A stretch of 64,000 nucleotides of DNA from Epichloe hybrida (Eukaryota > Ascomycota > Sordariomycetes > Hypocreales > Clavicipitaceae). Shown one piece after another: positions 12,799-23,100 of the stretch (position 1 is the first letter of the stretch; each line of letters begins with the position of its first letter). A program made the position numbers and the translations under genes. Location: NCBI GenBank assembly GCA_019022495.1, contig JAFEKR010000003.1, positions 3,782,001 to 3,846,000 of the forward strand. The letters are read 5' to 3'. The notes beneath the pieces are model-generated. The model was given only the letters and a program-made list of their open reading frames with translations, was not told the origin of the DNA and made no database searches.

Positions 12799-12879
12799 TG
12801 TTAAAATATATTATTAAAAATATATAAGGCTTTGTAATCCTAGGTTCAGTCGGATCGGTCCACTCTTTTGATTTCAACA
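12799..12879 (+). repeat. Left LTR of the TRIM
   Basis: 81 bases, TGTTAAAA...TTTCAACA, with a TATA-like AAAATATATAAGG. It differs from the right copy at 12847 and 12851 (C here, T there). Confidence 0.92.
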
Positions 12880-12891
12880 GGTTATGAGCCC
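12880..12891 (+). other. TRIM primer-binding site
   Basis: GGTTATGAGCCC directly follows the left LTR. It is the complement of the initiator-Met tRNA anticodon stem-loop (CAU anticodon within GGGCTCATAACC). Confidence 0.8.
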
Positions 12892-12987
12892 GGTGGCGCA
12901 GTGGTTGTGGCTCACTGTAGCGTATTAGCCCGCCCACCATAGTGGAGCACTGCTTTGCGAGGCAAGGTTATGGGTTCGAACCCTGCC
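12891..12987 (+). other. tRNA-like segment with pol III box A and box B, inside the TRIM
   Basis: TGGCGCAGTGG (12894-12904) matches the tRNA box A consensus and GGTTCGAACCC (12973-12983) matches box B. CGGTGG near 12891 can pair with CTGCCG after box B using two G-T wobbles, giving an acceptor-like stem. The boxes are about 70 bases apart and no clean anticodon arm forms, so it is not called as a working tRNA gene. It resembles a SINE head. Confidence 0.6.
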
Positions 12988-13061
12988 GAAAAAAAAACAA
13001 CTAAAGAAATTCAATTGCTAGTATAAGCCTAACCTCTAATAGGGCACCTAGATATACAATT

Positions 13062-13071
13062 CCAGGGGGAG
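13062..13071 (+). other. TRIM polypurine tract
   Basis: CAGGGGGAGTG-like purine run ending exactly where the right LTR begins; the expected site for plus-strand priming. Confidence 0.75.
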
Positions 13072-13152
13072 TGTTAAAATATATTATTAAAAATATATAA
13101 GGCTTTGTAATCCTAGGTTTAGTTGGATCGGTCCACTCTTTTGATTTCAACA
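13072..13152 (+). repeat. Right LTR of the TRIM
   Basis: 81 bases, identical to the left copy except T at 13120 and 13124. The first is a CpA-to-TpA change, the dinucleotide preferred by RIP. Confidence 0.92.
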
Positions 13153-14095
13153 CTTATTACCTTAGTTAGAATATTCCCTAAGTGTAGTTATAAAGCTCCC
13201 TTTATTAAAGTTAGCATATATAGTTTGTATTACCCTATAGTATTAAGTATACTTAGCTATAATACCTATAAGAGTAACATCCTTAGGAAGAGAGTCTAAG
13301 GTCTATACTAGCTATATAATCTTAGTTTTTACTTATTTAGGGTTAAAGCACGCTTTAACTACTATAATAAAGTTATAAATTATTTTAGGACCCTAAACTT
13401 TATTAATCTTATATATTAAGGCTTTCTAGTATAGCTTCCCTTACTACTTATTCTAATACTTAAATTAAATATTCATGTATTTAGTGTTATTAAGGTATAC
13501 TATATACTTAGCTATAACTTTTACTTTAATAATAACTTAGCTAGGTAAGAACTTTTTCTTAAGTTTAATAGAAATTTAGTAAAGAGTTAGCTTCTTATTA
13601 TTAGTATTTCCTTCCTTAATCTTATTAATTACTATTATATAAGCATTAGAATTAATAGTACTAGTAATCTAGGTTCTAATAGTCCTCTCTCTAGACTTAG
13701 TTACCTTATATACTTAATACTTAGTTATATACTTATAAAAAAGAAAGGAAAAAGCCTCTTAGAAAGTAAGCTTAGTTTTCTCACTTCCTTAGTTCTTTAT
13801 AATAAGAGCTTTATAAGCCTCTAGTGTAATTATAGAGAGCTCTATAAAATAGTTAGTATTAAGCTTTAGGAGCTAAGGATTAACTCTCTCCTAAATCTCT
13901 TAGCTTTAGGTAGCTTACTTTAATACTTTATACTATTTCTCTTACTTATTAAATAAGACTAACTTAATATTAGTCTTAAGACTTAGGTAAGGAGAAGTTA
14001 AGGTATTTATTATAAGCATAGATTAGTAAGTAAGGCGTAGTGCACATATAAGTCTTGTGTGTAGGGATTTTTAGTGAAGTTATAGGTATGTACCT

Positions 14096-14109
14096 CCTAG
14101 GCTTATAAC
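14096..14109 (-). other. Primer-binding site remnant (initiator Met half-tRNA type)
   Basis: Directly inside the 5' LTR the minus strand reads GTTATAAGCCTAGG. If G-to-A and C-to-T changes are reversed, this matches GTTATGAGCCC, the complement of the anticodon stem-loop of initiator methionine tRNA, the priming mode of copia-type elements. The nested TRIM carries the undecayed version. Confidence 0.65.
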
Positions 14110-14371
14110 TATTACTATATAGTATATAACTTTAGGAAAAGATATAATTAAAAGGGATAATTAAAGGCAGAAGAAGTAATTAAATTAATCTAATTCTATT
14201 GTATAAATAGAAGGGTAAAAGCTCCTCTTTTATAAAGAGAGTAGCCGTAGTAAACTCATATGCTTCTTTTCCAAGATCGCACATTTATTCGAGGTGCAGT
14301 TTCAGCTTCCCTGATACGTTCGTACGCGCATAACGCGTACGATCGGTCATATTACCCGCTGCCGGGCAACA
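14110..14371 (-). repeat. 5' LTR of the copia element
   Basis: 262 bases. Its outer end (high coordinates) retains the GC-rich form, starting TGTTGCCCGGCAG in element orientation. The inner end is AT-shifted relative to the 3' LTR. The two LTRs therefore preserve complementary halves of the original sequence. Confidence 0.93.
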
Positions 14372-15118
14372 GAATGGTCCAGTCGGTTTGGTTCCATCAT
14401 AAAAAGATATCATAGCCGCAGTCCTTCCAACTTTTACCAAGGGTTTTACTCAGGGTGTGCATCCTATGCTACGAAAATCCGAAAATGCATCTGCGCCATC
14501 AAGGGCCGCTCATTCAGCCTTGATGCCGAGCCAAGTGGCTCCCTAGGACAAGCGCCATGTGCAGCAGAATCAAACCGGGAGGGTCCTGCCAACTTGACTT
14601 CTTCACGGATCCAATACTGGCAACATGTAAGAGAAGAAAAAAATAGAAAAGAAAAAAAAAGCCAGTCCGAACTAGATAGATTTCGAAAATATACTCATTG
14701 TCAAATAAAGAGAGTGGTGGCTCTTCTCGAGAAGATGAAAGCAATCTACACAACAACCAGAAACGTGTTTTGTCAAACCAACCGCAAAACAAAGTGACCA
14801 AAGCACCTCAAATCAAAGGGGAGAAAGGGTTGAAAAAAATGAAGAATAATGACAAAAAGCGGGGAGAATTGGTAGAATGAAAAACAAAAACGTGGAAACG
14901 TTGTTGGAACTTCTCATGCCGCTCAACAACCATACATCTTCCACGTGTTTTTGGCAACCAAGATTTCCCTAGATTCCATCAGACAGAAAGTAAGTCAAGG
15001 GGCAGAGAACCGCCCGCCGTCAAGTCGGTCCCATCCACGCAAGTATGTGCCGGCTACCATGAGCCAAGTACGTTGGACAAGGGAGACATCGAATTCCTCA
15101 ATAAGAGCCGCCGAGTAG
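14372..15118. other. 3' flank of the 15119-16823 gene, no gene seen
   Basis: About 750 bases of non-RIP composition after the LTR element. It includes the GAATG target duplication and an A-rich stretch at 14630-14880. Open frames at 14514-14880 are Lys/Asn-rich or Phe-rich translations of A/T runs. It probably contains the 3' UTR of the minus-strand gene. Confidence 0.5.
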
Positions 15119-16823
15119 TCATTGTGTTTGACCAGGATCGACTTTCACGGGTGCTTTATTATCCCACATGTGCATGTCCATCATCTCACCATAGCCGTCT
15201 GAAGGTGTCTCCCAGGGTGAGGGAGACTCTCTGGCCAGGTATACCTGCGTAATCAGCTCGTCCTCGCCCAAAGCATCACGTGGGTCGATACTCGTCATGA
15301 GTTTGGCCACAAACACATTGTCAGGGCCTCTACGACCACTAGTGCGCCTTTTTGTTGATACGTTCTGACGACGTCGAACATCAGTGTCTCGGAAGCAGTC
15401 TAAGAAGAGGTGTTCTTCAAGCTTCAAATCATGAACCAGCTTGACTTCAATGTCGCTCGGGCTGAGACGCATGTTCCGAGACCCTCCCATCTCGTGGAAG
15501 AGGTCAAGAATTGCTTGGTAACGCTCTTGCTCTACCTTTTTCCAAGCCTCGCGAAGGATATCTTCCTGTGAGCACGAGAGCCGTCAGTATCGACCTTCCC
15601 TTGCTCTCGATTCTTTCTTGGCCGGTCTGCGAGGGTAGGGTAGAAATGGGGGTCAACATCCGTCAACTTACGTCTCTGGGAAGCCACTGGATGTACTTGG
15701 AGCGAGCGCGCTTGAACTTCATCTGAAGCATTTCTTTGCCATGATTCTTGTCGAACTGCTTGAGGAAGTCACTCTGAATGCTGTCCCACATGTCCTGCCC
15801 TCTCTTGTTGCGATGACGCCAGCGAGAATCAAAAATACATCGCTCCTCATCAGGGCATTGGTCCTTTAGCGAGGGTGGTACTTCATCTCCATTGCAGTTT
15901 CTATGGTCCTCCACTGATGTCGATTGCTTGTTTGATTTGTTTTTGCTGCTTGACTTTCTGACGCGATGGTTTCCTATAACCCCTAGATGCTTGCGAATGT
16001 CCCGTGCAGTGCACGTGCTCTCGGAAGAATGGCGTTCCTGCTTGGTGGGCGCGTCATTCGGACTGTGACGGCTGCCGGGGTGACGATAAGATGAGCCCCT
16101 GGGAACGTCCTGCAGCATCGGCGCAGACATTGTCACGTCACGGCTCAACTCTTGTGAATGCGGTTCCATGGACATGGCGTGTCCAGCACGGAGAACAAAC
16201 GAGTGCTGGTCGGGCATCGGGTGAAGATAGTACGGCGGCCTAGGCTGAGAAATGGGAGCTGAGTGTGGAGAGTCTGACATTCCGGAGACTCCAGAGACTC
16301 CTAGATAGGGCTCCGGAGGTATCGGGGTGCGCCTGCCCGCGATGTAGTAGTCGGCTCCAATGTGACTTGGAGTATGCATGGGAGAGCTGGTCTCACTAGG
16401 ATGGCTGCCCATCTCAAATTGAGGGTTATTCCAATGGCTGTGCATTGTGGAACTTCCTGGCGGAGTTGAGACCTGACCGATTGGGCTATCTGCGGCAGGA
16501 TAATCGCTCATCAGTTTGTAACCGTGATGGAATGGAGGGGAGCCCGCCGTGGAAATAGGCGGCCGAAGGTCTGGGTCGCAACGAGCGGGAAGAGTAAAGG
16601 CAAGGCCGTCCTAGACGCCGTCCAACGTTAGCCAAGTATTCGTGATGCATTGGAGATGGATGTTTGTGACGAAGCTGACGCATACTGTTGTATATGGTGC
16701 GAGGTCTGGATAGCTAGATGTGGAAGACCCGGCGCAGTCTGAGAGACTGGGGAGGTCCTCTGAGAGAGCGTCCGAAGGCGAGAGAACAGAGTCAGTTTCA
16801 ATGTATGGCTGTTGCTCGACCAT
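15119..16823 (-). CDS. Uncharacterised probable nuclear regulator, basic SANT/Myb-like C-terminal region
   Basis: Three exons: 16823-16686, 16610-15672, 15565-15119, both introns phase 0 (GTATGC...GTCTAG and GTAAGT...TCACAG); about 507 residues. I do not recognise a named gene. The N-terminal 300 residues are Ser/Pro/His-rich and look disordered (MVEQQPYIETDSVLSPSDAL at the start). A basic patch RKSSSKNKSNK follows. The last 190 residues are ordered: RRGQ-to-DMWDSIQSDFLKQFDK, then KFKRARSKYIQWLP joined across the splice to RDEDILREAWKKVEQERY, then MGGSRNMRLSPSDIEVKLV. The two Trp-spaced helical segments resemble tandem SANT/Myb units; that is inference. Disordered head plus basic core suggests a DNA-binding regulator. 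The very long non-coding region upstream fits a developmentally regulated gene. Confidence 0.8.
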
Positions 16824-17523
16824 GGCTTCGAGATGTGGCGACCGTGCCTTGTATTTGTGTAGTTGCTAAAGCAGCACCTTGACCAAGTTCTTGACCGAAC
16901 GTGTTCTGATACCAGCAGCAGTCTTTTCGGGGAGGTTTGGTTTCTTGTATGCATGCACTTGAATAGTGTAAACTTTGGCCGGACGGGGATGGACGTGGAT
17001 GGAAACAGCAATAGCTGTAGCTGCAGCTGTAGCTGTAGCTGTGGTGGCTGAATGAGGCAGAGAAAAGACAACCAGGAGCCGATTGGATCAAGAAGGAATC
17101 AGCCTTGATGATGAGGTCGCGACCTTGTCTAAGCCTCGAAACGCCAGCTGTCTGCTTGAATCTGGTGGGGAAAGTGGTAGTTGGGTGGAGTGGTTGGTAC
17201 ATAGAGGGTCGGCGAGAAGAAGTGAAGAGATGGGGAACGAGGCCTGGCGCAGACGGTCCGGCCTCTTTGTTATAAATGGCGAATGGAGTTGAGATGCGGT
17301 GCAGATCTTTTTTGCATCGAGCAGAAGAGCTGGGCACGTACATAGGTAGGTACCTCGACTTTGCAAAAGGCACTTGGAATGGGCAGGGGGGTTATGGGAA
17401 CGAGCCCTCGACAAGGCACGACAAGGGTATCATCGTCCACTTGTCCAGGGTGTGTGTGATTGCGTCCTTCTGGCTTGAGACATGGGGGGCGGAGGAGGGG
17501 GGGTGGGGATAGGAGGCCAGTCG

Positions 17524-17580
17524 ACGCCCATTTCCACGCCTAGTCCACGCCCAGTCCACGCCCGGTCCACGCCCAGTCCA
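17524..17580. repeat. 12-bp tandem repeat
   Basis: About four to five imperfect copies of a CACGCCCAGTCC unit, with CGGTCC and TAGTCC variants. Confidence 0.75.
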
Positions 17581-17756
17581 CGTCCACTTTCTCTCCGCCG
17601 GTTTCGCCATGAACTGCCAATGGATGGATATCCGGTCATGGGCCATGCCATGGGGCAGGACGAGACGGAACAGGACAGGGCACAGCACGGCCGGGTATCC
17701 AGACCTCTCGTTTCGATGCCGTCGACGCCGATGTGTAAGTTGGGCCTTGGCTCTCG

Positions 17757-17799
17757 TGCTGTCGTGCTGTCGTGCTGTCGTGCTGTCGTGCTGTCGTGC
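17757..17799. repeat. 8-bp tandem repeat (GTCGTGCT)
   Basis: About five perfect copies of the 8-base unit in non-coding DNA. Confidence 0.85.
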
Positions 17800-20042
17800 A
17801 TGCGAATAGCCGCCGAAGGACTGCTGCGTACCCTGCCATCCATCTTCTGAAGGCCATCTTCTGAAGGACGCTTAGGCCTTTTAAAACCCATGTGGCCATG
17901 GGGGCGATGATGTTCTCGGGCTTCCGGGGTTCAGTCATTGCAAGGCCTGCGAAGCACGAGGCTAGGTGCGTGTGACGCCCCGGAGCCTCTCAGCACAGTC
18001 CTTTTGGCCAAACGTTGCTGTTCCCCTTGACACGTCCATCGTCTTTGGAAGGAATGTATCTTATGGTGGTATCAAACGACGGCATTCGCGTAACGACCTC
18101 GCTCCCCACACCACTATGCGTCGTGCCATACAACATGTCCAAGTCACCATGATTAGATACCGACTTCCGAGTATGTACAACTCGCAACGTAGAGCAATGT
18201 ATTTCAGTCTACTTATACTGATACAACTTCAAGAGTAAGTACGCCATGAGACGAAACTCTATCAAAAGAATATGACAATGTGCCCGGTGTCCCTAGGCGC
18301 GTCAAGTTGGAACGTTGGCTATTTCAAAAAGCGATACAGTTCAGTGACATCTATCCGATATCAGAGACGAGGAGTAACGAAGACTTGAAGTGAGAAGAGG
18401 AAGGCGTGAGGGATTAGAGGAGAAGGGGGGGAAAGGGTTGTGGATATCTTGATACGATTTACCCAAATGAATTTGATTTTTGTTGAATGTGGCGCTGTAC
18501 CTTGGGAGAAAGAATGAGAAGACGATGAAGGCCTTTTTTTCTGCAGAAGCTTGTGTTACGGTTGACACTCTTCGTTGCTAGACTTACATTGCGTAGTCGA
18601 GTCGGTTTGTCAAGCAGATGGCAGTGGTTGGTGGTGTTGAACTGCATGACACGGTGAAGAAACCGGGACATGTTACTTTCAGTACCGAGTACTGAATACT
18701 GAGCATGATTTCTTCCTCAATCTGCGATGCAAAATGACATCGAGTTGTATGCGGCGCACGTGATGAGAAGACAGAGGGGCCCGGGGGGGGGAGGGGGGGA
18801 AGACTGGTGAAGAGGATCTGTTGTTAAGCCCGCACCTGGTCAGTTCAAGATTGACAATGTCAAGCCCGTTCGGTAATTAGTCTACATTGCGCGGTGTTTG
18901 AATTGCTTCAGAATTCAGTACAAAAGGACCGTGGCCGTTGCTCCGCAGTGCTCCGCAAACCTCGGGCTGCTAGCATGGCAACATGTGGCCAGCAAATGTC
19001 AATCTCTTTAGTCGAGAAGAGAAAGAGCGCCAATCGGGCACACCCACGGCGGTTTCACATCTCGGCCGGAATGTTTTTAAGCTTGGCCGCGAGGTGGATG
19101 GACTTGAAACAATGTGCCTGTCATGACAGGGAAATGGTTTCTATTTGGCAGACTGTCGCAGAATAGAGTGCAGTGCCGCGAACGACGGACGCATCGTTGA
19201 ACTGTATAAGGATCAGGGGACGATCCATACAAGCCTTTCTTTGTTTCGTATGGAAGCAAAGCTCGATGCTAAAAGTTGAACAATAGCGAAGACAATACCA
19301 ACGACAATAGAGTGGCGATGACTGACTGACAGATCTTCCCAGAGAATTTGATTGAGGGGCACTCGGACCAGAGCGACATCTCAAATGAGGACAAGTTGCC
19401 AAGGTAGGCGAGTCGTGACGAGTGACCGAGTGACCGAGTGACGCGTGTTCAAAAGATGGAGGATGTCGAGAGAATGCATCTGAGGCCACATGGTCTTGTC
19501 GAGGCCAGCGGCAGGCACGGCGGTGAAAATGTACGAAGATGAGCCATGAGTGAAAGATCAAGCGACGATGGGAAGACCGTCTTACTCCGTGAGTAGAGAA
19601 AGACCAGACGACCAGGCGACCAGGTTGAGATGGAGGCATGTACAGAGAAGAATTGGTGGGGACGAAGAAACAAGGGAAGGCGACAAGCGGACAGGGGACG
19701 AGGATGGATTCAAATGCATGCATGATGCATGGGTCAACTGAGCTGGCGAGACCCGCCCAAGAGCCCCGACCCGCTTTTATGCCAGCCTGATCTGAGCCCT
19801 CGCCACACAGTGCGCCGCGCCCAGTCTGGCCCTTTCAAATTCCGAACCGATCGAACGAGTTGTCGCGAGAACGAACGTGTTGCAGTCATGTTCTGTGGCT
19901 GCTAGACTAGAGGCTCGACAAACATTTGCGTCTTCGAGTCGACAACAGTGGAGAGCGCGTCACCGGCAGCCCTTGGTCGTGACTCGTGAATTGTCGCCCG
20001 CCGTTTCTGGATCCGTCAGCCAGATGCCGAGTCAGAGAAGAG

Positions 20043-20140
20043 AAACGGAAAACGGAAAACGGAAAACGGAAAACGGAAAACGGAAAACGGGACACGGGAC
20101 ACGGGACACGGGAAACGGGAAACGGGAAACGGGAAACGGG
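20043..20140. repeat. 7-bp minisatellite in three variant blocks
   Basis: About 13 units of 7 bases: a block of AAAACGG, then a block of GACACGG, then a block of GAAACGG. Variants are grouped rather than mixed. There are no spacers, so this is not a CRISPR array. Confidence 0.9.
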
Positions 20141-23100
20141 CGGGAGCCGCCAACTGTACAAGACAGAGAGTCCATGGAGAATGAAGGAGCTGGCAATGAA
20201 TGAATCATGAAGGGGGCGTATACCCTGGTCAACCCTGACATGCTTTGAAGCCACGCTGCTCAGTGCTCATTGCTGTCTGTCCTTTACGCGGCCGAGACTC
20301 TGGGTTGAATACAAGCCACTGATCGATCATCCGCGGACCGCGAGCAGAGATGATCGAGCAAATGAAAATGCGCGGAATCAACGAGGTAACATCTGCGGGT
20401 AGCTGAGCTCCTGATTAGCCAGCCGATTAGCCAGCTGATTACACGTCGGCTCAGTAAGTGACCCGTCAACGCCCGCCCATCTGGCGGTCGTCTTCTGCAG
20501 CTGATTCAGAACAAAAGGGTACACGAGCAGTCTCTTGTTCAGACATGGTGACGGTCAAACGCCGAGCACTTGCCGAGTGAGGAATTGGTCGGCAGGACGC
20601 GTGAGTCACGGGAGAAAATGTCCGAGCCAGTCATTGCTCGTTCTTTCACTTGTTATTGCAGACACACATTCAATCGAATCCCTGCGTCGTCTATTCCACA
20701 CATTGTCATGACGGATTCGGTTTCATCTCTCTCTGATGAGCCAGTTGCCGCGTGCGAATGGCACCGTTCATGATGGAAGCTCAGCAACTTCAACCTTTTG
20801 TCAAGCATCAACGATGGCAAGGTGGATCTTTCAACAATAATATCGAGGGCCGCTAATAAGATTGAGCTATCGGACATCGAGATGCGAACAATGCGAAACG
20901 CCACCCCAGCAGATTGTTACATGAATCGAATCTTGGACCAAGTATCTCGGGCGCCCATCATCGTCCAGGCCTGAATTCTGTTCAACCTGGACTCCTTCTA
21001 AAGATTGTTCACCCTGATACTTCTTTTGGTCAACGTTGTACAATGCTCATGTGGTGAAGGAGGCTACTTTTTCGCTAATACGGTCCAGGTCTAGACCTTT
21101 TACATGCATCATTATTTGCAGAACGCACTCAACGATTGGCCACTGGGGGCCCAAAGACGGTTGTACAATACGAACGCCTTGCAAAGAGATGTCAACGAGT
21201 GTGGCCCACTTGCTAGGAGTAGGGCTTGGATCTAGTCGTGCATTGTATATGGCACACACAGCCCTCGCCGCACCACTAGACTCTGCTCTCATACACGGCA
21301 TTGAGAACTACAGATACAGATGATTTCAAGGTGCGCACGCCGTACGCTGTAAAAGTCGTCTCCATGAAGCTGAAAAGGGGGAAAGGGAGGGGTTGAGGAA
21401 ACGGAATCTTGGTCTTGCGAGCAAATTAGCTTCTGGACCACCCCCCGCCCATACATGGATGGCGTGGTTGATGACTACGCACCTCTGGTTCCTGAAACAT
21501 TGGCAACCACCTCTTGTCAAATACTAGAGATGGGGAACATTCAAGTACATGGCAAGACTGCAACCCGAGAGAGACAAATGCACGACAAATGCACCAGGTA
21601 CAGTGCAATTTGTTCCGTATTTAAACGGCGAGGCACTCTCACCGCAAACCGGCAGGGATTCATATTCATGTGGAGCGCAAGCTCAGGAATGATGGTGAGG
21701 GGCAGAGCGAAAGAGCTAGTGCTAGCGGTCCCGCGTTTGACCAGTCATGGGGAATAGCAGCGTCAGACCCGACCGGGACGAACCGAACTGTCGGGACACG
21801 CTAGCAGGGGCTTCCGGCATTTTCATTGGGCAATGTCAATCGCAGGGCTGTCCTGGCTTTACTCACGCCACGCCCTGCGGCCCAGCTCGACCCAATAGGC
21901 GTCGGCTCCGGAAGACGCCGCTAAGGCCACGAGCAACACAAGAATACGCACGTACGCGCGCGTCTGGTTGCTGTGAGGGGGGCACAGCACGGCACACACA
22001 CGCACACACGCACACGCACACGCACACGCACACACGCAGGGCATCGTCCTGGCTGCTCGCCGCTCGCCGCTCGACGCTCACTGGGTCGTTGCCTTGACAA
22101 GTCATCGCCTCAACAAATCGCATATCAATGATGTCCGTCGACAGCCACCCCCCCCTCCTTTTCCCCTTCTCACCTCCCCTTTCTCTCCCTGTTACCTGTT
22201 GCGGTGGGAAACGAGCCATTTCCATCATGGCGTCCGTCCTTGCCGCCAAGTCTTGTTATTTTGCAACAATAACCGATTGCTGGTCGCCTTGGCAGGCATT
22301 CTGGACAAGACCGGTAGCCACGTTGTCTGAAGATTGCCGGGCTCTGAATCGTCACAAGTTAAGCAAGCATGGGCTACGAGGCTGAATCGGCTATTTCATA
22401 CACGACCGAATGAATAGCCTGGTCACGACTCACCAGCAACGGCCTGGCGGCACGATATGCGGCCACGGCCTTGTCGACCCAACTTCCAGCATGACCTTTG
22501 GCCCCTCTCACGGTACTACCTACTAATTGCTACCTACCAACTACCTACCATCCGCTTGCAGGGTGTCTTCAACGTGCATTAATTAGATGACGAGTGATTT
22601 TCCACGTCTAAGCGCCTGGCCGGTGGAAGAATCAACGTCCCATTTTCATCCTTTCAATTTCATTCATCCGCATCCTTGGGTTTTTCTTCCTGCATGCAGC
22701 AAGCTTCCCCCAAAAAAAAAACGGCAGACTTGGCGGGACATTGGCGCTACCGATGGCTTGGAACAAACTGCGACAGGTTTGAACGGGGAAGAAATGGCGT
22801 CGAAAGTTCTCGCCCTCGGACAGACAACACATGACCCTTTCATTCCAAGCCCGGGCCCGGATGGCAGGAAGCTGGCAAAGTACCAATACCCAATACTCCC
22901 CGGGAGCTCAGCTCAGCAACAAGTGACACGGCCAACTTTCGGTAAGGAAAGAATAAGTAAATAAAAAAAGGCCGCTCAGTAAAGTATCACAGACACTAAC
23001 AACGCATGGCGCGAAGCCGCCTAGATATCGCCAGCCAGGCAAGTGGCCAACACATTGGTCAAGCGTGTTGCATTTTCTGTCTTGGGAAACTCGGCAGCTT

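Larger units (their letters stand above)
12799..13152 (+). mobile_element. 354-bp TRIM (miniature LTR retrotransposon) nested in the copia element
   Basis: Two 81-base LTRs (12799-12879 and 13072-13152) start TGTT and end CAACA, and differ at only two bases, both C-to-T. The target duplication CTTAT (12794-12798 and 13153-13157) is perfect. Immediately after the left LTR is GGTTATGAGCCC, an intact initiator-Met half-tRNA primer site; immediately before the right LTR is the purine tract CCAGGGGGAGTG. The 192-base interior codes for nothing and contains a tRNA-like segment. All signals for reverse transcription in trans are present. Its normal base composition contrasts sharply with the RIP-decayed host around it. 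Confidence 0.93.
6898..14371 (-). mobile_element. RIP-degraded Ty1/copia LTR retrotransposon with a nested TRIM
   Basis: Two 262-base direct repeats (6898-7159 and 14110-14371) bound about 7 kb of AT-rich DNA, and the 5-base target duplication GAATG (6893-6897, 14372-14376) flanks the whole. On the minus strand the LTR starts TGTT. It is preceded at the 3' side by a purine tract (ATTAGGGGGTG, 7170-7160) and followed at the 5' side by GTTATAAGCC (14109-14100), a decayed copy of the initiator-Met half-tRNA primer site used by copia elements. Reverse-transcriptase remnants at 9386-9845 are also on the minus strand. The host element without the nested insertion would be about 7.1 kb. Every frame is full of stops; differences between LTRs are mostly C/T and G/A transitions, as RIP makes. 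Gag and integrase regions should lie at about 10-14 kb, but I cannot recognise them. Confidence 0.93.

Noticed and set aside
12891..12987. A functional tRNA gene in the TRIM
   Set aside because: Box A and box B are good, but the T-stem has a mismatch and wobbles, the box spacing is too long for a plain tRNA and no anticodon arm forms. Kept only as tRNA-like.
6898..14371. AT-rich region as centromere or mitochondrial insertion
   Set aside because: LTRs, target duplication, primer site and RT remnants explain the AT richness as RIP of a single copia element.
14514..14880. Small Lys-rich or Phe-rich proteins
   Set aside because: Translations of an A-rich tract on both strands without family signature.
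16798..17414. Longer N-terminus or separate gene upstream of the unknown regulator
   Set aside because: Frames are Ser/Tyr/Cys repeats from CAG/GCTGTA microsatellites and cannot be joined in phase better than the MVEQQPYIE start.
20043..20140. CRISPR-like array
   Set aside because: Contiguous 7-base units with no spacers in a eukaryotic genome; it is a minisatellite.
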